Assembly: GCA_031273775.1 (NCBI GenBank)
Contig: JAISRF010000109.1
Coordinates: 1 to 13,885 of the forward strand
From: Oscillospiraceae bacterium
GTDB lineage: Bacteria > Bacillota > Clostridia > Oscillospirales > Acutalibacteraceae
Length of the DNA: 13,885 bases
Reading direction: 5' to 3'
Position numbers and translations under genes: made by a program. How positions within the stretch are numbered: position 1 is the stretch's first letter; the number at the start of each line of letters is the position of its first letter. A model generated the notes under the pieces. It was not told the DNA's origin and searched no databases. It saw only the letters and a program-made list of their open reading frames with translations. Below, piece after piece: positions 1 to 6,833 of this stretch.

Positions 1-92
1 TCATGACCATTTGGCAGTTTAACCTTAAAGGTGGCGTTGGGAAGGGCTTCGGTCACTATCCCTTCAATCTCAATCATATCCTGTTTAGACAA
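1..92 (-). CDS. infA: Translation initiation factor IF-1, N-terminal part (cut by window edge)
   Basis: IF-1 binds the ribosomal A site during initiation and works with IF-2 and IF-3. Thirty codons are visible. After the start the protein reads SKQDMIEIEGIVTEALPNAT and then FKVKLPNGH, matching the first strand region of the S1-like OB fold. The start is a TTG at 90-92: a GGGGGAG Shine-Dalgarno site lies 7-8 nt upstream, and this gives the usual IF-1 N-terminus (compare MAKDDVIEVEG in Bacillus). The ATG five codons later would lose the conserved start. The gene is 40 nt after the KOW gene and continues past base 1. Confidence 0.95.
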   Translation of the reverse strand, partial: MSKQDMIEIEGIVTEALPNATFKVKLPNGH

Positions 93-132
93 CCGCGCTC
101 TCCCCCTATTTTGAATTGAAATTTGATAATGG

Positions 133-414
133 TCAACTTACAACCGCCTTGTGCTCATGCGGGTAATTGAGTTTATGCAACGACGCTTTCACCGCCCGAT
201 TGGTTTGCAAAGACTCTCCCGGAACAACAGTTTCAGTCACAGCAAGATGTTTGGGGTTTTTCGGTTTTGGGCGTCCGATCGGGCGTTCCTTGCCATCGCA
301 GACATAAACCTTTTCACCGTCCAGACGGACAATGACCAAAAACCTGCCTTTATCTCTGCCCGCCTTTGAGCGAACCACTCTGCCAATTTCGAGCTCTAAC
401 ACAAAACAACTCAT
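133..414 (-). CDS. KOW-domain RNA-binding protein (L14e-like), between map and infA
   Basis: This is a 93-residue basic protein. A KOW-type segment lies near residues 8-40 (IGRVVRSKAGRDKGRFLVIV), followed by a proline/lysine-rich stretch (GRPKPKNPKHL, about residues 48-58). Proteins of this type are found at this position in many Firmicutes (Bacillus YbzG-like) and are related to the eukaryotic/archaeal L14e family. The exact role is not established; RNA or ribosome binding is inferred from the KOW fold and the operon. The ATG start overlaps the map stop as ATGA, so the two genes are probably translationally coupled. The stop is TGA. Confidence 0.85.
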   Translation of the reverse strand: MSCFVLELEIGRVVRSKAGRDKGRFLVIVRLDGEKVYVCDGKERPIGRPKPKNPKHLAVTETVVPGESLQTNRAVKASLHKLNYPHEHKAVVS

Positions 415-1163
415 CCCGGTGTGGTTAATATTTCGGGGCTGTCACCCCGGACAGCGACTGTGTGCTCAAAATGAGCGGAGAGGGAGCCATCCTCTGTGAC
501 CACTGTCCAGCCGTCGGGCAGAATTTTCACTTGATATCCACCCGCGTTGATCATCGGTTCTATGGCGATGGTCATGCCGTTTACCAGCCGTGCTCCGCGC
601 CCCGGTTCTCCAAAATTTGGAACCTCAGGCGCTTCGTGGAGTTGTCTGCCCACTCCATGCCCGACAAAACTCCGGACAACCGAAAATCCGTCACTTTCTG
701 CTCTTTGCCCAACCGCCGCGGATATATCGCCGATCCTGCCGCCCGCACACGCTTTTTTTATGCCGTCAAAAAGGCTGTCACGTGTGGTGTCCATCAGCCG
801 CCGCGCTTGGTCGCTAACCGCTCCCACCGCGAATGTAGCTGCATTGTCGCCATGAAATCCGCCGAATCGGGCACCCAAATCAACGGAAACAATGTCCCCC
901 TGCTTTAGCGTGCGTTCTTTGCTTGGAATGCCGTGAATCACTTCGCTGTTGACGGAGATACACGCCGAAGCGGGAAACCCGTCGTGACCCAAAAAGCTGG
1001 GTCGTGCTCCCTGACTGAGTATATATTGATGGGCGATTCTGTCAATTTTCCAGGTGGTCACGCCCGGTTTGACATGCTCGCCCGCCAAGGCTAACGCGTT
1101 TGCCGCGATCCTGCAGGCACTTCTCATAAGCTCCAGCTCACGGCTGTTTTTAACGGAAATCAC
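411..1163 (-). CDS. map: Type I methionine aminopeptidase
   Basis: This cytosolic metalloenzyme removes the initiator methionine from new proteins when the second residue is small. The protein is 250 residues, the usual length for the short bacterial type I form. The five metal ligands are all present: D95 (SVDLGA), D106 (HGDNA), H169 (VGHGVG), E202 (IEPM) and E233 (HFEHTV). The catalytic histidines H77 (VIHGIP) and H176 are also present. The start is GTG at 1161-1163, with a GAGG site 8 nt upstream. The gene follows adk by 46 nt and overlaps the KOW gene by 4 nt. It has no N-terminal zinc-finger extension. Confidence 0.97.
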   Translation of the reverse strand: MISVKNSRELELMRSACRIAANALALAGEHVKPGVTTWKIDRIAHQYILSQGARPSFLGHDGFPASACISVNSEVIHGIPSKERTLKQGDIVSVDLGARFGGFHGDNAATFAVGAVSDQARRLMDTTRDSLFDGIKKACAGGRIGDISAAVGQRAESDGFSVVRSFVGHGVGRQLHEAPEVPNFGEPGRGARLVNGMTIAIEPMINAGGYQVKILPDGWTVVTEDGSLSAHFEHTVAVRGDSPEILTTPG

Positions 1164-1209
1164 TATGCTAACCTCAAATCATAAATAGAGCGGCACCTTC
1201 AAAAAGAGG

Positions 1210-1839
1210 TTAGTTTAGCGCCTCAAAGGTCAGGCGCGTGGTGTCGTCGATTTCTTCCTGTCCCTCCACCAGATACAGCTTGCCGGATTTTTCGTAATAG
1301 GCCTTGAGTGGCTCTGTCTGTTCATGGTGGACATTCAGGCGTTCGGCGACAGTCCCGGGGGCGTCATCTTTGCGAAGGGCAACCTCGCCGCCACATTTGT
1401 CACATACACCGTCTTTTGCCGTTTTCTTATATTCAATATGATATGACGCACCGCAATCTTTACATACGCGCCGTCCTGAAATACGGGCGACGATGCGTTC
1501 GTCGGGCACTTCTATGGATACTACACGGTCAATTACCACGCCCATGTTGTCCAGCGCCTGAGCCTGGGGGATGGTACGGGGAAAACCGTCCAGAATAAAG
1601 CCGTTTGCGCAATCATCAGCGGCAAGCCGCTCCTTAATAATACCGATCACGACCTCGTCCGGAACCAAACGTCCCTCATCCATGAAAGACTTTGCCCGTC
1701 TTCCCATTTCCGTGCCGTTTTTCACCGATTCGCGGATGATATTGCCGGTGGAGATGGCGGGGATATTCAGCTTTTCACAAATACGTTCCGCTTGCGTGCC
1801 CTTGCCTGCGCCGGGAGCGCCGAGTAAGATCAAATTCAT
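1210..1839 (-). CDS. adk: Adenylate kinase (zinc-type LID)
   Basis: Adenylate kinase interconverts ATP+AMP and 2 ADP and sets cellular adenylate balance. The P-loop GAPGAGKGT is at residues 7-15, the AMP-binding region STGNIIRE at 30-37, and the GFPRT motif at 85-89. The LID domain (about 122-159) carries four cysteines, C126, C129, C146 and C149, in a CxxC...CxxC pattern that binds zinc in Gram-positive homologues. The length of 209 residues is slightly under the usual 214-217. ATG start with an AGGAG site in the 9-nt gap after secY. The secY-adk-map order is classic for Firmicutes. Confidence 0.97.
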   Translation of the reverse strand: MNLILLGAPGAGKGTQAERICEKLNIPAISTGNIIRESVKNGTEMGRRAKSFMDEGRLVPDEVVIGIIKERLAADDCANGFILDGFPRTIPQAQALDNMGVVIDRVVSIEVPDERIVARISGRRVCKDCGASYHIEYKKTAKDGVCDKCGGEVALRKDDAPGTVAERLNVHHEQTEPLKAYYEKSGKLYLVEGQEEIDDTTRLTFEALN

Positions 1840-1848
1840 CGTGTTCTC

Positions 1849-3189
1849 CTAATCCAAAAATCCCTTGTAGTGTCTCATCATGAGCTGGCTTTCCAACTGA
1901 CGGACAGTGTCCAGCGCAACACCAACGACAATCAGCACGGACGTACCGCCAATCATCAGATTTACCTGTCCAAAAATACTCAGGAGAACGGGTAGTATAG
2001 CGATAATCCCAAGAAACAGAGCGCCGATAAGAGTGACCTTGGTGAGGATACGCTTGATAAAATCCTGTGTAGGCTTGCCGGGACGTATACCCGGAACCGC
2101 GCCGCTGTTTTTACGGAGATTGTTGGCAATCTCCACCGGATTATACTGGATGGATACGTAGAAAAATGCGAAACCCACAATCATAAGGACATATATCACG
2201 GCATAAAGCCAGCTGCGGATGCTCATCATACCAAGAAGACTGTAGATTTTAGCTGTGATATTGCTTTTAAAGTTTTGTGGATTCCCCATAAAGCCCATTA
2301 CTGTGGAAGGCAGAGCCAAAATAGAGGACGCGAAAATGATGGGCATAACGCCGGACATGTTTACTTTAATGGGAATGTGGGTATTCTGACCGCCGTAAAC
2401 CTTGCGCCCAACCACGCGCTTCGCGTACTGGATCGGAATTCGGCGTTCCGCTCCGGTCATCCATACGACAAATACAATAACGAAAGCGACCAAAAGGATG
2501 ATGCCAATAACCGTGGCGTACTGACTTGAACCCTGTCTTACAAGACCGATGATATAACGTATGCCGTCCGGCAAGCGGGAAATGATACCGGCAAAAAGCA
2601 AAATGGAAATCCCGTTACCAACGCCTTTTTTGTCAATCTGTTCGCCTAGCCACATCATCAGCGCGGTGCCGGCGGAGAAGCAGAGAATGATGACCGCGGC
2701 GCAGAAAAATCCCGTGAACCCGTGCTTATATATCTCATTCATGAGCGGGGTCGCGCCATCGTCCGCGGCACTGTTTCGTAGGTAGAAGTAGTACGCGCCG
2801 CCCTGAACCAAGCCCAGCGCAACGGTAACGTAACGCGTGATGGCGGCAATTTTTTTCTGGCCGACTTCGCCTTCTTTTTGGAGTCGTCCAAGCGGCGGAA
2901 TAGCCACGGTGAGAAGTTGCATAATAATGGAACTGTTAATATAAGGGGTAACCGACATGGCGAAAAGCGCCCCATATTGCATGGCACCGCCGGTTAGGAT
3001 GGACAAATAGTTAAAAATGTCGTCCACACCGCCGCTCTGCTGAGAGAAAAGAGTTCGCAATGCCTCAGTATTGATAAAGGGCACCGGAATATGAGAGCCA
3101 AGCCGGAACACAATGATAATCAGCAGGGTATAAAGGATTTTTTTGCGAAGCTCAACATTTCTCCACGCATTTTTTAAAATTTCAAGCAT
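1849..3189 (-). CDS. secY: Preprotein translocase subunit SecY
   Basis: SecY is the central channel of the Sec translocon and lets unfolded proteins cross or enter the membrane. The protein is 446 residues and shows about ten hydrophobic spans, the first near residues 18-36. The cytoplasmic ribosome/SecA-binding loops are present: AERRIPIQYAKR near 246-257 and NNLRKNSGAVPGIRPGKPT near 355-373. The segment GEQIDKKGVGNGISI (about 181-195) is also characteristic. The ATG lies 2 nt after the rplO stop, with GAGGTGG inside the end of rplO as the Shine-Dalgarno site. It ends in TAG at the position expected for the family. Confidence 0.98.
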   Translation of the reverse strand: MLEILKNAWRNVELRKKILYTLLIIIVFRLGSHIPVPFINTEALRTLFSQQSGGVDDIFNYLSILTGGAMQYGALFAMSVTPYINSSIIMQLLTVAIPPLGRLQKEGEVGQKKIAAITRYVTVALGLVQGGAYYFYLRNSAADDGATPLMNEIYKHGFTGFFCAAVIILCFSAGTALMMWLGEQIDKKGVGNGISILLFAGIISRLPDGIRYIIGLVRQGSSQYATVIGIILLVAFVIVFVVWMTGAERRIPIQYAKRVVGRKVYGGQNTHIPIKVNMSGVMPIIFASSILALPSTVMGFMGNPQNFKSNITAKIYSLLGMMSIRSWLYAVIYVLMIVGFAFFYVSIQYNPVEIANNLRKNSGAVPGIRPGKPTQDFIKRILTKVTLIGALFLGIIAILPVLLSIFGQVNLMIGGTSVLIVVGVALDTVRQLESQLMMRHYKGFLD

Positions 3190-3191
3190 GG

Positions 3192-3632
3192 TTAAACCAC
3201 CTCTGCTTTTCCGCCCGCGGCTTCAATTTTCGCCTTGGCGGTTTCGGAGAATTTCACAGCCTTTACCGTAAGCTTCCTGGAAAGTTCACCGCCGCCCAAC
3301 AATTTCAAGCCATCAAAGGACTTTTTGATAATGCCCTTTTCAATCAGAGCCTTTGCGTCTACAGTCGCGCCGTTTTCAAAGATGTCCAATCGGGACACGT
3401 TGACCGATGCGTATTTCGCGGCAAAAATATTGTTAAAACCACGTTTGGGCACACGGCGGGAAAGGGGCATCTGCCCGCCTTCAAAGCCCGGACGGACTCC
3501 GCCGCCTGAACGCGCTTTTTGTCCCTTATGACCTTTTCCGGCGGTTTTGCCCTGACCGGAACCGATTCCGCGCCCAATGCGCTTTCTGTCCTTGAGGGAA
3601 CCCGGCGCAGGTGACAATTCATGAATTTTCAT
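3192..3632 (-). CDS. rplO: 50S ribosomal protein L15
   Basis: L15 is a late-assembly protein of the large subunit with a long glycine- and basic-rich N-terminal extension threaded into 23S rRNA. That extension is clear here: RIGRGIGSGQGKTAGKGHKG spans about residues 18-37, and RPGFEGGQMPLSRRVPKRGF follows. The length is 146 residues, as usual. The ATG start has GGTGA 9 nt upstream. It also overlaps, as ATGA, the stop of the small upstream reading frame at 3629-3706, so its translation may be coupled to that frame. The stop is TAA, 2 nt before secY. Confidence 0.98.
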   Translation of the reverse strand: MKIHELSPAPGSLKDRKRIGRGIGSGQGKTAGKGHKGQKARSGGGVRPGFEGGQMPLSRRVPKRGFNNIFAAKYASVNVSRLDIFENGATVDAKALIEKGIIKKSFDGLKLLGGGELSRKLTVKAVKFSETAKAKIEAAGGKAEVV

Positions 3633-3706
3633 ATTTTAAGCTCACCAAACCTCTCTGCTTTATAAACGCAGTGTCTGAAAGCAACAAGTTCATCTGTTAC
3701 TTTCAA
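3629..3706 (-). CDS. Candidate small coupled reading frame before rplO (25 codons), paralogue of the one before rplX
   Basis: I do not recognise this from a known family. A TTG at 3704-3706 lies 9 nt after GGGAG (3716-3720) and opens 25 codons that stop in the ATGA overlapping the rplO start. The peptide is basic and contains FRHCV (residues 10-14) and AERFGELK (17-24). It aligns without gaps to the frame at 7150-7230, with 12 of 24 residues identical including the start. Four of those identical residues use different synonymous codons, which hints at selection on the peptide. It could instead be a non-coding repeat that supplies a ribosome-binding site. It starts 19 nt after the rpmD stop. 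Confidence 0.45.
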   Translation of the reverse strand: MKVTDELVAFRHCVYKAERFGELKI

Positions 3707-3725
3707 ACGACAACGCTCCCATCTT

Positions 3726-3926
3726 TCAGGAATTGAAAACCTCAACGAGGTGCTTGATTTTGAAAATTTTACCATGTGTGGCGGCATTGTCGGGTTGAAC
3801 CCGCACATCACCGATTTTACGCAAACCCAAACTTTCTGCCGTCGCGATTTGGTCTTTTTTGGAACCGATAAGACTTCTGACCAGTCGCACGGTCAAGACG
3901 TTTTTTTCTGCTTTCTTTCTGGGCAC
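3726..3926 (-). CDS. rpmD: 50S ribosomal protein L30
   Basis: L30 is a small protein of the large subunit that sits on 23S rRNA. The protein is 66 residues, slightly over the common 58-62. The family pattern is visible: VRLVRSLIGSKKDQIATAESLGLRK at the first helix region (written in part: LTVRLVRSLIG at 11-21), then GDVRVQPDNAATHGKIFKI near 39-57. The start is GTG at 3924-3926 with GAGGG 6 nt upstream. It lies 102 nt after rpsE, across a spacer with a heptamer repeat, and 93 nt before rplO, a gap that holds the small frame at 3629-3706. The stop is TGA. Confidence 0.95.
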   Translation of the reverse strand: MPRKKAEKNVLTVRLVRSLIGSKKDQIATAESLGLRKIGDVRVQPDNAATHGKIFKIKHLVEVFNS

Positions 3927-3947
3927 CCTAATCCCTCACTGACTAAT

Positions 3948-3968
3948 GAATTGAGAATTGAGAATTGA
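3948..3968. repeat. Three exact tandem copies of GAATTGA in the rpsE-rpmD spacer
   Basis: The heptamer GAATTGA occurs three times head to tail with no mismatch. On the plus strand it is followed by a GC-rich stretch with a weak hairpin (ACGG 3986-3989 with CCGT 3995-3998). The same 7-base period appears in several other spacers of this cluster. Confidence 0.8.
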
Positions 3969-4028
3969 GAGCAAACCCCGCCGCAACGGCAAAACCGTCA
4001 GCTGTCAATTTTCAACTGTGAACCTGAT

Positions 4029-4529
4029 TCAACCGATAATCTCTTTTACGGTCTTGCCACGGATTTCCGCGACCTGACGGGCGTTTCGCAATGAAGCCAA
4101 CCCGTTGACAGTGGCGCGAACCACGTTGCAGGGGTTATTGGAGCGGAGCGCTTTTGTACGGATATCCTTGATGCCAACCGTTTCCACCACGGCGCGCACA
4201 GGGCCGCCGGCGATAACACCGGTACCGGGAGCGGCGGGCTTTAACAGCACACGACCCGCCCCGTAAACGCCCAAAACCTCGTGAGGAATGGTGGTGCCCT
4301 GAAGGGAGATTTTCATCAGATTCTTCTTTGCGTCCTCAATGCCCTTACGAATAGCATCGGGAACCTCGCCCGCCTTTCCGAGACCAAATCCCACAATACC
4401 GTTGCCGTCGCCAACCACGACCAGCGCGGAGAATTTGAAAATACGTCCGCCTTTAACGGTTTTGGAAACGCGGTTGATAGCCACTACGCGCTCTTTTAAA
4501 TCAAGAGTAGTCGGGTCAATAATAGACAA
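4029..4529 (-). CDS. rpsE: 30S ribosomal protein S5
   Basis: S5 helps decoding accuracy and lines the mRNA entry tunnel. The N-terminal double-stranded RNA-binding-like domain includes ERVVAINRVSKTVKGGRIFK and the loop linked to spectinomycin resistance in the family. The C-terminal domain includes GTTIPHEVLGVYGAGRVLLK and GVIAGGPVRAV. The open frame extends further upstream, but the TTG at 4527-4529 is chosen because it gives SIIDPTTLDLKERV, aligns with the Bacillus N-terminus, yields 166 residues, and has a GGGGTG site 9 nt upstream. A TTG two codons earlier (4535) is the main alternative. The stop is TGA. Confidence 0.95.
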   Translation of the reverse strand: MSIIDPTTLDLKERVVAINRVSKTVKGGRIFKFSALVVVGDGNGIVGFGLGKAGEVPDAIRKGIEDAKKNLMKISLQGTTIPHEVLGVYGAGRVLLKPAAPGTGVIAGGPVRAVVETVGIKDIRTKALRSNNPCNVVRATVNGLASLRNARQVAEIRGKTVKEIIG

Positions 4530-4563
4530 TTCCAAAAGCACCCCTTTTGATAAGTTGAGAGTT

Positions 4564-4920
4564 TTAAAATTCCAGTCCGCCTTCGCGGGCGCCTTCGGCC
4601 AATTCCTTGACTCTGCCGTGGTATACATAACCGCCGCGGTCAAAAACAACCTCTTTAATGCCCGCCTTAGCGGCGCGCTCGGCAATGGTTTTGCCCACCA
4701 GCCGCGCGTTTTCTTTGTTTCCTCCGCCGGCGAAGCCTTTCTCCACCGAAGAAGCGCTGACCAACGTAGTGCCCTTTATGTCGTCGATCACCTGAGCGTA
4801 AATGTTCGCGTTGGAGCGGTAGACATTTAAGCGTGGACAGGCGGCGCTACCGGCAATCTTGGCGCGGACACGCAGATGGCGGTGAACGCGCGCCTTATTT
4901 CTATCCGGTTTGTTAACCAT
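4564..4920 (-). CDS. rplR: 50S ribosomal protein L18
   Basis: L18 binds 5S rRNA and joins L5 in the central protuberance. The protein is 118 residues. The basic N-terminus (NKARVHRHLRVRAKIAG) is followed by the conserved PRLNVYRSNANIYAQVIDD (residues about 29-47). The C-terminal part contains VVFDRGGYVYHGRVKELAEGAREGGL, given here in part as FDRGGYVYHGRV, which is the family signature. ATG start with GAGAGG 8 nt upstream. The end is TAA, 34 nt before rpsE. The 64-nt gap to rplF is an AT-rich heptamer array. Confidence 0.97.
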   Translation of the reverse strand: MVNKPDRNKARVHRHLRVRAKIAGSAACPRLNVYRSNANIYAQVIDDIKGTTLVSASSVEKGFAGGGNKENARLVGKTIAERAAKAGIKEVVFDRGGYVYHGRVKELAEGAREGGLEF

Positions 4921-4937
4921 GAGTAAAACCTCTCATC

Positions 4938-4984
4938 CGTAATCAATAATCAACAATCGTCAATTCTCAATTTTTAATTTTTAA
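4938..4984. repeat. AT-rich heptad array in the rplF-rplR spacer
   Basis: Read on the minus strand, the spacer splits into consecutive 7-base units of the form RATTNNN: AATTAAA, AATTGAG, AATTGAC, GATTGTT, GATTATT, GATTACG. The array begins right at the rplF stop codon and runs to just before the rplR Shine-Dalgarno site, so it makes up most of the spacer. Confidence 0.65.
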
Positions 4985-5533
4985 TTACTTCTTCGAGCCT
5001 TTACCCGCCTTGCCTTCCTTGCGGCGGATACGCTCGTAGGAATATTTAATTCCCTTGCCTTTGTACGGTTCCGGCGGACGCTTCTCGCGGATTTGAGCCG
5101 CGAACTGCCCTACCAGAAATTTGTCCGCCCCGTTTACAACCACGCGGTTAGGAGCGGGAACATCAATGGTGATACCGGGAATTTCCGCCACAATCACCTG
5201 ATGAGAATAGCCAATATTGAGTACCAGATTATTACCTTGCTTCTGGGCACGGTAGCCGACGCCGTTGACTTCCAGTTCCTTGGAGAACCCATTGGTTACG
5301 CCCTCTATCATATTGGCAATGAGGGTGCGGGTCAGTCCATGAAGCGAGCGGTTTTCTTTTTCATCATCCGGACGGGTAACAGTAATCTCGCCGGGAACAA
5401 TATTAACCGTCATATTGCGGTGAACTTTTTGGGTCAGAGTGCCTTTCGCACCCTTCACGGTGACCACGCCGTCCGCCAGTTTAACATCCACACCCGCCGG
5501 CACAGCAATTGGTTTCCTTCCGATTCGCGACAT
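4985..5533 (-). CDS. rplF: 50S ribosomal protein L6
   Basis: L6 sits near the factor-binding site of the large subunit beside the sarcin-ricin loop. The protein is 182 residues with two duplicated RNA-binding folds. MSRIGRKPIAVPAGV is the typical N-terminus, TRTLIANMIEGVTNGF (about 69-84) lies at the end of the first repeat, and RPPEPYKGKGIKY (about 153-165) is the C-terminal signature. ATG start with AAGGGGG upstream. It follows rpsH by 15 nt. The stop is TAA. Confidence 0.98.
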   Translation of the reverse strand: MSRIGRKPIAVPAGVDVKLADGVVTVKGAKGTLTQKVHRNMTVNIVPGEITVTRPDDEKENRSLHGLTRTLIANMIEGVTNGFSKELEVNGVGYRAQKQGNNLVLNIGYSHQVIVAEIPGITIDVPAPNRVVVNGADKFLVGQFAAQIREKRPPEPYKGKGIKYSYERIRRKEGKAGKGSKK

Positions 5534-5548
5534 AATTTTTTGTCCCCC

Positions 5549-5947
5549 TTACCATACAAACGCCAGCACTTCGCCGCCAACGTTCTGACTGCGAGCCTGT
5601 TTGTCTGTCATAATACCTTTAGAGGTAGAGAGAATGGCAATGCCGAGTCCACGCATAACCTTGGGCATTTTCTCTACATCGGAATAAATCCTGAGACCCG
5701 GCTTGCTTACTCTGCGAAGACCGGTGATTACCTTGGATTTACCCGCGCCGTACTTAAGTTGAATTCGGATAATCCCCTGTTTGCCGTCACCGCTGACAGA
5801 AAACCCCTAAATATAGCCCTCGTCCGCCAAAATTTGGGCGATTGCCTTTTTAACATTGGACGCGGGAATATCAACCGACGTATGCTTCGCAGAGTTCGCG
5901 TTGCGGATTCGGGTAAGCATATCTGCGATTGTATCGGTAACCTGCAT
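5549..5947 (-). pseudogene. rpsH: 30S ribosomal protein S8, full length but interrupted by an in-frame TAG at codon 47
   Basis: S8 is an essential primary binder of the 16S rRNA central domain. Read from the ATG at 5945-5947 (AAGGGGG 9 nt upstream), the frame gives MQVTDTIADMLTRIRNAN and then DIPASNVKKAIAQILADEGYI, a normal S8 N-domain. Codon 47 is then TAG (5807-5809). The same frame continues with GFSVSGDGKQGIIRIQLKYG, KPGLRIYSD, and the C-domain signature RGLGIAILSTSKGIMTDK, ending EVLAFVW and TAA, with no other lesion. A lysine (AAG) is likely at codon 47 in relatives, so one base change explains the stop. No start codon soon after it would allow a restart. Sequencing error, suppression or a true null are all open. 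Confidence 0.93.
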
Positions 5948-5965
5948 AAAAAATGGCCCCCTTAA

Positions 5966-5993
5966 ATTAGATGTCAGATGTCAGATATTAGAC
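5966..5993. repeat. Heptad repeat GATGTCA and inverted repeats in the rpsZ-rpsH spacer
   Basis: GATGTCA occurs twice in tandem (5970-5983), followed by the variant GATATTA. ATTAGATG (5966-5973) is exactly complementary to CATCTAAT (6034-6041), and TTAGAC (5988-5993) to GTCTAA (6043-6048). The two pairings cross, so they are alternatives or a pseudoknot. The 123-nt spacer is long for this gene pair. I see no gene in it. Confidence 0.6.
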
Positions 5994-6070
5994 GATTGGT
6001 TTAATAAAGAAACAACAAAACTCCCGCACCACGCATCTAATAGTCTAAACCCTAAGTTCTAAAAGCTAAA

Positions 6071-6256
6071 TTACCAGCTGGCTTTCTTCACCCCGGGAAT
6101 CTCGCCTTTGTAAGCGAGAACGCGGAAACAGATACGGCAAACGCCGTACTTACGCAGATAAGCGTGAGGCCGTCCGCAGATTTTGCAGCGGTTATGCTCC
6201 CTTGTGGAAAACTTTGCGGGGCGCTGCTGCCGAATTTTTTGTGATGTTTTGGCCAA
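6071..6256 (-). CDS. rpsZ: 30S ribosomal protein S14, zinc type (also called rpsN)
   Basis: S14 is a late-assembling head protein of the small subunit. At 61 residues this is the short zinc-binding form. The ligands are C24, C27, C40 and C43 in NRCKICGRPH and GVCRICFRVLA. The end EIPGVKKASW is the canonical C-terminus. The start is TTG at 6254-6256, with GGGAGGG 7 nt upstream, giving the usual N-terminus MAKTS. It lies 15 nt after rplE. I see no second, zinc-free S14 in the window. Confidence 0.96.
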   Translation of the reverse strand: MAKTSQKIRQQRPAKFSTREHNRCKICGRPHAYLRKYGVCRICFRVLAYKGEIPGVKKASW

Positions 6257-6271
6257 CGGTGTTCCCTCCCC

Positions 6272-6811
6272 TTACCTTGTGAACGGAGCGCCCATTAAGG
6301 TGAGCAACTCGCGCGCTTCTTCATCGGTTTTAGCGGTCGAAATGATGGATATGTCCATACCGCGAACTTTATCGATTTTATCGTAGTCGATTTCCGGGAA
6401 AATAAGTTGCTCGCGGATTCCCATCGAATAATTTCCGCGACCATCGAAAGAGTCAGGGTTTATACCGCGAAAGTCACGAACTCGTGGCAACGCCGCAGAA
6501 AACAGTCTGTCGAGGAATTCATACATCTTCTCACCGCGCAAGGTGACTTTCGCGCCGATTGGCATTCCCTCGCGCACCTTGAAATTGGCAACGGATTTCT
6601 TTGCCCTGCAAATAACGGCTTTTTGACCGGTGATAATGCCTAAATCGCGTATGATAGCATCGATAACCTTGGGGTTATCACGCGCTTCGCCGCAACCGAC
6701 GTTGATCACAATCTTTTCCAATTTGGGAATCTGCATAACGCTCTTGTAACCGAATTTCTTGAACAGAGCGGGGGCGATTTCCTTAATATATGTGTCCTTG
6801 AGTCTTGACAT
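6272..6811 (-). CDS. rplE: 50S ribosomal protein L5
   Basis: L5 binds 5S rRNA and contacts the P-site tRNA and the small subunit head (bridge B1b). The length is 179 residues, as usual. Family segments include MQIPKLEKIVINVGCGEA (about 26-43), AKKSVANFKVREGMPIGAKV (about 70-89), PRVRDFRGINPDSFDGRGNY (about 109-128), and FPEIDYDKIDKVRGMDISI near 138-156. ATG start with GGGAGG 10-12 nt upstream. The gap to rplX is 22 nt. The stop is TAA. Confidence 0.98.
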   Translation of the reverse strand: MSRLKDTYIKEIAPALFKKFGYKSVMQIPKLEKIVINVGCGEARDNPKVIDAIIRDLGIITGQKAVICRAKKSVANFKVREGMPIGAKVTLRGEKMYEFLDRLFSAALPRVRDFRGINPDSFDGRGNYSMGIREQLIFPEIDYDKIDKVRGMDISIISTAKTDEEARELLTLMGAPFTR

Positions 6812-6833
6812 TTTGAAAGTTCCTCCCCCGTTA

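Noticed and set aside
3948..3968. Tandem repeats as a CRISPR array
   Set aside because: The units are 7 bases with no spacers and no cas genes nearby.
4530..4685. Extension of S5 into rplR up to 4685
   Set aside because: It overlaps the end of L18 by over 100 nt and adds residues not found in S5. TTG at 4529 gives the family length.
5093..5965. A 290-codon open frame on the plus strand across rplF and rpsH
   Set aside because: It is antisense to two clear ribosomal genes, has no recognisable domain or ribosome-binding site, and its length follows from codon bias of the minus-strand genes. It looks prominent only because rpsH itself is interrupted.
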